Assembly: GCA_012845835.1 (NCBI GenBank)
Contig: JABAKD010000022.1
Span: 2,242,944 to 2,306,943, forward strand
Direction of reading: 5' to 3'
From: Undaria pinnatifida
Taxonomy: Eukaryota; Sar; Phaeophyceae; Laminariales; Alariaceae
Length of the DNA: 64,000 bases
The notes beneath the pieces were generated by a model. The model made no database searches. It was not told the DNA's origin and saw only the letters and a list, made by a program, of their open reading frames with translations. Positions 11,905 through 23,900 of this stretch are shown here, in pieces (position 1 is the stretch's first letter; each line of letters starts with the position of its first letter). The translations under genes and the position numbers were made by a program.

Positions 11905-14900
11905 CTACGGCGCGAACGACGTTCCAAATGCACAGGTAAGGGGGGCGGTGAGTAGGACGGGGTGCGAGGCCCTATATATATATATTCCTCAGCACTATTT
12001 TCATAAAAAACAAAAAGACACCAACTGAGAATTTCGTCGAAACTCGCAGTTTCAAGCTGCGTGTCATGCTTCGATCGCGCGTGCTACGGGATGAAACATA
12101 TCTTATGAAGGGCAAAGTTTGGTGCCCCCCCCCCCGGGTGATCATACCAGGGTCAACAGGACGGTCAACGTACACTCGTTGCTTTTGGATGTTCAGAAGC
12201 CAGCGAGTATACGACGCGTTCTTGGAGGCGGCTGTGACACTTCTGGCTTTCCGGAGCCAGACATTATCATACTTCGAAGTATGGCATGGTACGGTACGGT
12301 ATGACATTGCAAGGTACTTCAGTATATGGTATCGTATGGTATGGTTGGTATGGTATAGTATGGTGTGCGATGGTATGATTTCGTACGGTATGTGATCCGA
12401 CGCTTGAGAGGGAAACAAGCTCGTCTTCCGCACCAGTTATCTCCCTTTCCTTTCGGCGCATGACGCAAGACGGCCGCGTCCAACACAGCGGCGACCTGAG
12501 CTCGGCAACTCTACGAGAGCCGCGAAAGATGCGGCAGAAGAAACTATGCGATGACACATCATCGTATCATAGTAAGACACGAACACCAAGAAAATTACAA
12601 CAAGCGCCGACAAACCCGAGCAACAATTTACCCTCCAAAAAACACACACGAAGTACATGATACATGGTTTGTGGCGTTACCTTAGCGTCTGCCGGAGTAA
12701 TAATCCGGCTGTACATGTCCTTGTTCTGCACCAGCTCTAACGCCACCTGGAACTGGGGATCCTTCTCCAGCTGCTTCCTCAGGACCATGCTCTCCGGGAG
12801 GAATCTGATGCCATGAGAGAAGCAAAGGCCGAAACAAAATGCAACACGCGAGAGCAAAAGCAAAAAGCGAAAAGCGAAAGGTCAACTCATGCCAAGTTGA
12901 GTCATGTCAAGTCATGTTACTTCAAGTCGCGTTACGCCACGTCAGGCCAAGCCAAGCCAAGCCAAGCCAAGCCAAGCCAAGCCAAGCCAAGCCAAGCCAA
13001 GCCAAGCCAAGCCAAGCCAAGCCAAGCCAAGCCAAGCCAAGCCAAGCCAAGCCAAGTCACGTCAAGCCCAGTCAAGTACCTGGAGAGGATGGACTCCTCG
13101 AGAGCCGAGCGTATCTGCTCCTGATGAGAATCGAAGGCCATCAACATCTCCTGAGTGAGTCTCTTCGGCAAAGGCTCCACCAGGCGGTCAATGTGGCTGA
13201 GGTTCGAGTCCTCGAGGATAGACTCCAACGACCTCAGCTGCGGCCCGTAAATTCCTGCGAGGTCATACGTGCCCTGAAGGGAAAAACACACACAGCGAGA
13301 GAAGGATCGGTGTGTACGGCGGGATGTACATGAGCGCGGCAGGCAACCGGAAGCAGAAATGCCATTATACCATAGGAAACCGCGGTTGACCCTTTGACTG
13401 ACCCCCCCGCTACATGTATTCTATATACCTGGTGATAGAGTAAGGCCTAAATAGCAGGGTTACTCACGGAGCGGTTTTTTTCCACGGAGCGGAGCGGTTT
13501 AAACCGCTCCGCACCGCTCCGTGAGGTTTTCCCTTGAGAAAAAACCGCTCCGCTCCGCTCCGTGACATGAACAAAAAAACCGCTCCGCTCCGTGAGACAT
13601 CTGCGCTCGGATAAACCGCTCCGCTCCGCTCCGTGGGGCTTCCCAACAATCCGTACAAGCGGTTTTTTCACGGAGCGGTTTGCCCTACTCCGTCACACAA
13701 GCACGGATAAAACCGCAGTACAGCCGCGGTTTTACCACGGAGTACCGGTTCTTTTCCTACGGAGTCACGATATTTTTTCATTTTCCAGCAGCCACACAGA
13801 CACACACCACGTGTGCAGTCACGATATTTGATACTCGGAGTATTTGATATTTGATATTTGATATTTTTTCATTTTACAGCAGCCCCCGTCTCGACGCCCA
13901 CGGCAACGTTGTTTCTGCAGCGCAGTTCCCCATCTTGTCCATGCTTGCTCGCGTATACCTTTGCATTGACAGCACTAGTTGCCAATCAGAGAGGGACTTT
14001 TCGGGGCTGGGATTCATTTACAACAACCTTCGGCAGGCGATGATGCCCGACCGTGTCGAGATGGTCATGTTCCTCCGGTCTAACCCCCATCTTATTCCCG
14101 AGATAATGAAGTTGGACAATGAGTTGGGGAAGCTGCTTGCAGCGCAGCATGTTGGGAAGGCTAAAGCTGCATCTGTTCAAGCCGCTTGTGCGGGAAAGCA
14201 GGTGGTTGTCGAGGTCGAATCTGACTGAGCGACATAGCGGCGTATGTTTTGGATGAACACACAAGAGGTCTGGTGTTACCCATGTGCTGGTACTGGCAAG
14301 TTTCAACGAGAGGCAAATGAGGAATTAGCTGCTGTTGTACGTGTTGCAGGAACGTATGAGTCGGGAGGTATTAGTACTGGCAAGTTTTAACGTTTTAACG
14401 AGAGGCAAGTGAGGATTTGTCTGCTGTTGTACGTTTGCAGGAACGTAGGAGTCGAGGAGGTATCGATGTGGGGAACGGTTCCTTTCTGAATAATTGGTTA
14501 GTTGACAGCTTTTTGGTCTGTTTGGGCTGTCCTAGCGACGAGGACGCATACGGTGTCACCGGCGGCCTCCAAACACTACACACCGTGTGGAAAAGTCGGT
14601 TTTCGGTGAACGAAACCCGACGTTTTTGAAGAAATTGCAGGTACTCCGTCGATTTTGAACGGATATCCGTGCGTTTTTTACGGTTTTTTCTTACGGATAA
14701 CCGTCCTCAAGGCCACGGTTTTACTCGGTTTATGCTACGGAGTATACAAAACCGCTCCGTGAAAAAAACCGCACTACGGATTAACCGCTCCACACCGCTC
14801 CGTGACATCAGAAAAAAAAACGCTCCGCTCCGTGAGACTAATGCCCTCGGATAAACCGCTCCGCACCGCTCCGTGATATTATCAAATATAAAAAACCGCT

Positions 14901-17900
14901 CCGCACCGCTCCGTAGAACTAAAAAAAAAAAAAAAACGCTCCGCGGAGCGGTTCTACTCCGTGAGTAACCCTGCTAAATAGGCATCGGTACGCCCAAACA
15001 CACGGGTGCAACGGAGCATGGAGGGAAATATGCTGTGGAACACCGCGGTTGGACCGCTTGACAGACCGCCCCTTGCACAATAATGACCAGGTAGTATATT
15101 AAGGCCGAAACAGGCCTTGGCGCGCCCAGAAAGACCGACCTCCGGCAACTGCAGGTGCGGAGGGGGTATAAGTGAGCGTAGTAGGCTACCGGGGGCCTTG
15201 TTAACATCATTCGGGAAGGAAAAATAAAAAAATGATACTAAATACATTAACATTAACTTCCATGCTACCTAAAACGTCAATGTCTTCATCAGGGTTGACT
15301 GCAGAATGAATGTCCATCATACCAGGTAGCAGTTATTAGATTTTGACTCATGACAAACTTACAAAAAACAAGCTACCGGTGTATTACGCAGCTTGGAAAG
15401 ATGGGCATCGACTCTAAATTTTATCGAACTCACAGCTGACGCTGTTAGAATAATTTTTATAAAATGTTTTTGTTGTTGGGGAGGCCAGAAAAAAAAAAGA
15501 AAAAAGGCATAACAATCTCACCAGCTCACAGCACAGGGTATTGTATTGCCAAACTAAAGGTACCTAAACATGTCTTACCAAGTAAAGAATTGATTGCACT
15601 AGACTAATCATGCGCAATACTAAATAGTGAAAAAAAAATGTATTCATAAAAAAAACATACAAGTACTAAGAATGTCACCTCTTTCTGTCGTCGGAGGACG
15701 AAATTCTTGAAGTCTCTCAACACGGCGTCAGTGACCACATCCCCTGTCGCCGTCCCCTTGAACGTATGGGTCTGCGTCCACTGCCCGGCGAAGTCGAAGT
15801 ACGCGCCTTGAATCTGAGACCGACCATAAAAAAAAAAAAAAAACGGCGGGCAGGCGGGCGGGCGGAATTGCAACCCCACGCTCAATAACGTCTCCTGAAA
15901 AACAGCAGTTAAGTGAGTGAAGAAATACTTCGATTATTGTTGTAGTACCCGTCATGATAGCCGTAAAATACGCGTAATGCACTCGATCGAAGATGCTTGG
16001 ATTGAGCGCGGAATGTTCGAGAATGCACTCGCTCTATATGTGTATGACGTCTATGTCGGATGGGTAACATCTCCATGTCATTGGATTCTGGATTTCCTTT
16101 GTATGTTCTTGACTGCATGACTGGAACAAGCGCTGCACATTATCAGAGGGCAAATGGCATAATGTTCTTCAAAAACGCGCGGCCGCAGTATCACGCGGCT
16201 TGCAATCGAGTATTGACCCTTAAATTGATCGAACTCAAAGCCATGTATTCGATTTATTTTTCATTAAATACCGTTTCGTTTGAGTGCGGTCTTGTTGAGA
16301 ATGCAGTCACTCAGAGGTGAGTCGCTTCACCGCGATATCGTTGAGAATGCATTCCTGCGGAAATCACATTAATCTCAGCAGCGTTTCTCCCGCCCTCTAC
16401 TGTCCATACGCGCCGAGATATAAACCAGACAATCAACATCATCAACATGAATGCTCTTACGTATGAAAACGTGCGTTAACACAACCTCCGTGCAACCACA
16501 TTGAACAACCCGGTTTTACCATAGCCTCATCCGCACACCTGCAAGCATAGCCCGGCCGGCCGGTGAAATTGACCGAAGATGACCAAAATATGCTGCGTGT
16601 CGCTAGTGCCATGGCGCGACTTGTTCCAAAAACAAAGGAGGCTAAACTCAAGGTGGCTAAAGTGAATTGGTTCCTGGAATATACTGCAGTCGATACGTAA
16701 ACATTACTTGCAATAAAGTGAAGTAGGCTATCCATTGAGGGAGAGAAAAAACATCAGGTGGCGATGCGTCCTCTCCGACGCGGGCTACGATATACGACAG
16801 AGGTACTTGGCACTTCTACTCGCAGCTCAAAACATGTACCTGGTATGGCCGACGGGGTTTCTCGACCAAGGACATACCTGTACTCAATACCACTCAATAC
16901 ATTCCTTGAAATACCCACTTCGTTTCAAAATATTACGAGAATATCCTTGGAATACCGATTTCGTTTTGGAATATTATTAGTAAGAGTATTTTTCGTTACA
17001 TACCTAGGCCATGAGATGGTTCATCGGATCGTACAATCCCATTTATTATCGAGGGCCACCTTTGGGCCATGTATCGAACTCGTCAAGAGTTCGTCACGCC
17101 AAATTCTCAGAAGAATTAGGCGCACCTCTCCCTCCCTCCCTCCCTCCCTCCCTCCCTCCCTCCCTCCCTCCCTCCTTTCCCCTCCCGCCCCCCCTTCCCA
17201 CCGTTCCGCCTCGGCATTGTAGCGATGCGAGGGTTAACGGTATTAAGATTATAGCTATGCGCGAAAACGAGCACACAGACACCGCCCCCCTTCTCTCCCC
17301 CAAATTCACCTGCAGCGCAATCTCCAGCGCGGAGGGCTTGGGTAGTTTGACCTTTACGTCCGCCTCAACGCCTCCCCCGTCAAACACCACCCGGCCGTGC
17401 TAAAAAACGTAAGAACAAAGCGCACAAACGCGAGACAGTGTCGAGTACCGAGTACCGAGTAAGGAACAAGGCGACGGGTAAGGAATCGGCGGCAGTGAGT
17501 AGTGACTACCTGGTAAAGGATCAAGACTAACGAGTTACGGAGTAAGGTGCAAGGAGTATGGAGTAACGAGTTATGGAGTACGGAGTAAGGGGTGAGGAAT
17601 AAGGGCTACTGAGTAAGGGGTAAGCACAACCGAGCGAGGAGCCAGGAGTGAAGCGTAAGGAACGAGGACGAACCTTTCTGGGACTCAAAAGGGGGAAAAG
17701 CGATTGCTGTATACTCCGGAGTACAAGGTAGATACTAACAACGCAAATGATTCCCACAGCATCACCCAAAAATATTATCAACCCAAGAAAAAAAACGACA
17801 CGTTCTACGGTGAAAGTGCTCCATCGCTTTTTCCCAGGCTCATAACCTGATGAGGAGGTCTACCATATCATAGCTGCCTTCTCAGGCAAACGCTTATTTT

Positions 17901-20900
17901 GAGTCAAGACACACATGCCACGATAGGGTTAGCACTTTTCGTCCGACATGGTTTCTAAATGTTGGAGCTCCTCAACCCAAAATCGTAGGGAACAGGTCAT
18001 TTTTTTCATCAATATCACGATTCTCGCTGTGTGCCCGAGGCCATGGGATTTTTCATCCGGGATCATAGCAGTTTTAGTTTTTCGCCAAATCTGTTCTTGG
18101 GAGGATCATGTCTTAAAGCTCCCAAATTGAGGGGTAGCATTGACAAAAAAACAGCAAGGGTTGGTGTGCAGGACCTTTGTCGTGCCCCGTGTCTGATCAA
18201 ACACGATGAACACGCCCATGCCATGCATAGCCGAGGTATACAAACACACACCAATAATAACATTTGCAAAACAAGAATGACAACCTGACAATTTTGGGGG
18301 TAAGGGGCCGCGCGCGCCAGTGTACCACCGTACCAAGGTATGCACTTCTCTATGTTTCTATTTTATTTTTGGTGCAATTAATATTTCCGCAGCAGGTATA
18401 CTATTTCCAGTACAATAGTGCCCTATGAAAGGCTTTTCACGAGACGATTCACACACCCTGAACCACAGCTGGCACATCTGCTTTGACGATAGTGAAGAAA
18501 GCTTGCGTTCAGCCCAATATCTTTTAAATAACAGCGTATCACTAAAACGTACGCCTTGCTGTGTTTGCTTCCCGCAAATGTATGCCTGAATTTCAGTTAT
18601 TCTGCAACCCTTAACCCGTACAACCACATTGTAGCGCCTGTGCTGCAAGGAACGCGGGGTGCCATTAGCGGCTGACATCGGTCGGCATGCCAGCGATTGG
18701 CGTTGTCGCCGAACTTCAACGTTGAGCAGCATCGCTGGCGCGAGAACTCGTACGTTTTTCAGGGTAACCAATATAATGGCAGAGTGCCATTCACAGCGTT
18801 AGCGAAAGGATTTATCGAAAAGTGGAAAAACTCTACTGCCGACCTGATCCCGCCTGGGCTTGAGCCCTCCAAACTGACCCCGGGCATACAATTAACCGCC
18901 GGCAGGGCCCACCAAACATACTGATCACACGGCGGTCAGATCACCCACTCAAAGTCAAGGGATTCACACGTCGGACAGATTATATGATCTATAGATGATC
19001 TATACCCCCACTTGATAATCTTGATGATCTAGATATTTCAGGGAAGATCTGTACGTCCCAGTTCATGTTTCCGGGCAGGGGAGCCGTGCGATCTGCATGA
19101 TCTAGCAAGTTTTTGCAGCAGGGTTGGATCTGTACTCTAAAAGCAGATCCCGCACAAAATCACATAACGACATATACAAGATCTACTTACAAGGTGATCT
19201 AAATGATCTATAGATATGTCTGATCTATATGATCGATAGATATGTATGATCTATATGATCTACATGATCTATATGATAAATATGATATATATGATATATA
19301 TGATCTATATTATATACTTCGAAGTATATATCGTCATCTGTCCGAGGTGTGAAAGGTTTCCACCAAACGGCCACAGCAAACAGTACAATACACTAAAAAA
19401 CAATACGCAGCAAAAGGGTGTGCAATGGTTTGTCTGCATACCCCATGTGCAGTTAGCGTTCCGCGATGCTAAAGGGTTAAAAATCCCCCTGGAAAGCGAT
19501 ACAGCGGAAATTGCTGGTACAAGTAATTTACCTGCGTCACAAACTCTTTCCGCTCCAGCTCCGGGACCTCGTTCGCCTCGAAGCCGAAGCCGTTACCTCC
19601 CACCCCGGGGATGGCCGGTTGATCTCCCATGGCCACACCCCCCTCCTTATAGTTCACGCTTTGGATGCACCTGGCCGTCAACGGAGGAGGGGAGGGGAGG
19701 GGAGGGGGCAACGCCTTTGGATTTGGTATAGAGATTTACCGTAGGTATGAAACGCTTTCACCCGCGTGTGGATTTTAATGTAAGCGAATCTAACTTTCCC
19801 ATGGGGATATTCTTTTATTACTATTATTACTATTATGATTGTGATTTTAACTAAAATTATACTTACAGTTATAATTATGATAATGATTATGAATATGATT
19901 ATGATTATTATTATTATTATTATTGTTACTATTATTATTATTATTGTGGTTGGAATAATTTTCGTATGACTGTTGTTGAAATTATTACTGTTATCATCAC
20001 TACTGTGTGATTTGCCATCCGACAACGATATGCAGCATGAGTGTCAGAAATTAAAAACACGATGAAAGGACATAAAAAACACGAAACAGTGAACGCTAAA
20101 CCATGCATCCAACCTTGCTCATGGGCCTCATTGCATTGTACTACACGGTGAAAGGACAGAAAACTCAGACAGCGAACATTGAACACTAAACAATGCATCC
20201 AACCTTATTCATGGGCCTATACCTCACTGCATTGTACTACTGCTGTATTGCTCTGTATTGTACTACAGTATAGTTCGTGTGCGCCATGCAAGCGTAAGGC
20301 TGCCCCTCACCTGCCGCTGGGCGTGTAGTACTTCGCAACGGTGTACTTCAGGGCGTTGTTGTACGGGAGCTCGGCGACGTTCTGCACCAGCCCCTTCCCG
20401 TACGTGCGGCCGTCTCCCACGCCTACGATCACACCCGCATCCAGGTCCTACACGCAACAAAACAAACAGCACAGAAAAAGGGCAACAAGGATACATACAG
20501 CAAGAGATCACGCATCATAAATACTAGGTACATATCCAACTAAATTCCATGGTCAACAATGTTCAGGGCAGGCACATCCCTAATGGATATGATTCGATCC
20601 CCGCATCCCGGTTATGCACAACGACTAAAACAAACAAGAGCAGGGCGAAAGGGCGACAAGGATACATACCCGAGGTCAAGCATCGGAGAGGCCGTATCTC
20701 AATTTCACGAGGCAATACGGATACAATGTACAAGGGCACACGCATTGGACAGAACAGATCTCTAACTTCATTTTCACGGTCAATATCCATCAGTGCAAAT
20801 GGATACGTCATAGACATCATCCGATCACACCTTCATCCAGGTTCTACACCACAAAAAACCGCAAACACAGCACGGCACCGCAACAAGGATGCATTCAAGA

Positions 20901-23900
20901 GATCACACACTGGACAGACCATATCTGCAGCTCACCCGGCAGCAAGGATACCAGGGATCACGCATGGAACAGATAATCTTTCCATTTCAATTTCATAATG
21001 TAGCTCTCAAGGCAAACAGATCCCTGTTCTTGCTATCATACCCATGCAGAATGATTAGATTGTAGACCGAGATCGCCCTTGACAAAATACACGGGCCTCA
21101 TGCATCTCAAAAAGTAGAAACGAGCGACCGGAGTATCAGGCAGCTTGCGAAGATGAGTATCGACCTTTAAACTGATCGAACTCACAGCTATCGTAATCGA
21201 AACATAGCAAAAAAAATATCAGCACCGCAACAAGGGTACAAGGGATACACATCACACAGATCAGTCAGATCTTCATTTCGCAGTTTCATCATCTATATAT
21301 TTCAGGACAAGACAGGTCCCTACTCTTCCTACCGTTCACACCCAAAAAGCAAAAACCAGCGCCGCAAGGACGATACAAGGGATTGCGCATCGGCCAAATC
21401 ATACCATCTTCATGACCTGTGTATTTCAAGGCAGATATCCTAGATCCTTGATTTTCCTATTCAGCCGACAACACAAACAACGGCATGGCAAGCCAACAGG
21501 CATACGAGGGGTCACGCATCGCACATATCATATCTATCTCCATTTCAACCTCATACTCTACAACATAGCATATATGTATCTCCATTTCACCCTCATACCT
21601 ATCTATCTCCATTTCAGCCTCATACTCGATAACAGATAATGTTTACCTCCATTTCAACCTCATACTCTATACCATACTATCTCCGTTTCAGCCTAATACT
21701 CTATACAAGGCATACTTGAGGCAAAATATAGATCCCCGATTTTCCCACACAACCATAAAAGCAAACAGGCAAAACAACAAAGATACAAGGGGTCACGCAA
21801 TGGGCATATCATATCTCCATTTCACCAACGCATTCTCTAGCGATTTCAGGGCAGACAGATCCCTTATCTATACGATCTGTATTCTATGCATAGATCATCT
21901 CGCTGGGTGGGAGCCGCAATTTCAGAACGATCTGCTAACAGTTAAAAAACAGACGTTTGCCTACACAGTTAACTGGCGTAGAAACCACCGGTATACCGAT
22001 CTATGTTTTTTTAGCCATTTAGTCAGACAGTCAGACGGTCAAACAGCTTGGAGGTTTAGCTCAGAGAACCTCAGTAAATTGAGGCATAGCACATGTTTGT
22101 AGGCGTTACGGAGCAAACACAAATGTCGGTACTGCTAACCTGGACGGCCCCGGAGACAATTTCCGCCGCACTGGCCGTTCCCCCGTTGATGAGGACCACC
22201 AGGGGCGTCAACGCTGGCCGCACGGGGGCCTGAGAGCTGCCGTAGGTGATGTCGTTAAAGTTTCTGCCCTTAATGGAGACAATGCTGCTCCCTTCGGGGA
22301 CGAACATCGCCGCGACATCCACTGCTGATTCCAGCAGGCCACCTGTTTGTTTTTTCGTTTTTTTGTAGCAAAAAAACGCATAGAAACAAAGCGTACACAT
22401 TATATGCGGGCATATTGTTGTCGCTTTTGTTGTTGTTGTTTTTGTTGTTATTGTTGTTCTCACACAAACTCGCATAATCAAGTCCGTGGTCACAGGAGAG
22501 GCTCCAGTTAATCTGGATAGAAAAACACAAGCAAGCCAAAAGTAGTACACGCATATATCGCAGCTGAAGCAATTCATGCATCCGCCAAAAAGTATAAACA
22601 AATGAAATCGGGAGTCAGCCTGTGTACGTGCCAGGCCCATATTGGTACATACGTCTCGATTATTGCATCCGGAAACCGACTACACCGCATGCCACCCAGG
22701 GAACAAAACCAAAGTACACACCCGAGGAGAAATAGGCAACAAATGATAAGGAAGAAAAGAAAGAACGAGAGAAGTAGAAAACGAACCAAGGAAAATAATG
22801 CGGACGTAATAACTTACGTAGGCTCGCCACCAGGGGAGTGTAGCGAGGTAAGACCAGCTACATATCGCTCCGAAAATAAACCAACAAGAAAAAATGCGCA
22901 TATATAAGCATACCTCGTTTTATACATATCATAGGTACATAGATGATTTCCGCCGTCAAATTGTCATGCTCAACTCTAACGTAACATGAGCGAGGAAACA
23001 AGAGTGAGTGCTACGATCCTCAGGCCTTTGACTTGCACCATTTAAAAATTGACTCTCGTGTTGGAATTAAAAAGTGAATTCTAGTTTTATACTGATACTG
23101 AACGAAAAGCTTACCCCCTCTTTGGGGGTGCAAACTACGTGGAGTTAGTATGGGATAAGTTTTGCAGCGCAAAATGATTATAAGCTTCCATGTATCAAAC
23201 GTCGAAATCACATCCATTTTTTGTACATCCGCATCAAATTGAACATCGAAATCGTACCGATTATATTTTTATCTGTCGGTATCTCACACCTAAATCCCAC
23301 TCCGCTGGGTTGTTTTTCATTCTGACCTGCAGACAAGAGAGGGGAGCGTGGTGTCCTTTCCTCTTTTTTCGCATGCCAGCCACCTGGGCCTCAAAACGGG
23401 CACAAGTAACACTACTACATACAATCAATGATTATCAAATCGCTCGACATGATTGAAACATTTTCACATACACACACAAACTTCGACCACATTACTGACC
23501 GGGATTGCATCACCATGAAACTGCACCATTTCCGATCAAGCCACTCACCGGGTTCCCCCTCATGTCCAAGATAACACCCCTAAGACCACCCTAACCCTAC
23601 TCCAAACACCAACTCACTTACCGGCATTACAACATTAAAAAATGACACAACCCGACCGAATCGCTCACCGGGAACGAAACGTCATCACTTACGTGATGAA
23701 CACAACTGCGGACCAAATCACTCACCAGGATTGCAACACTATGGAATCGCACCACTTCCGATCAAATAGCTCAACGGGGTTCCCCCTGACGTCCAGAACC
23801 ACGCCTCTAAGACCGACCAAACTAACGCAACATCCCTCACTGAGATTCCCGCATATACAACATGGAACAAGCTTGAGACCACCGTGACAACTCACTCACC

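Noticed and set aside
12813-13333. Frames reading KPSQAKPSQA and WLGLAWLGLA
   Set aside because: They are translations of the GCCAA microsatellite; the real coding part is the exon at 13,080-13,273.
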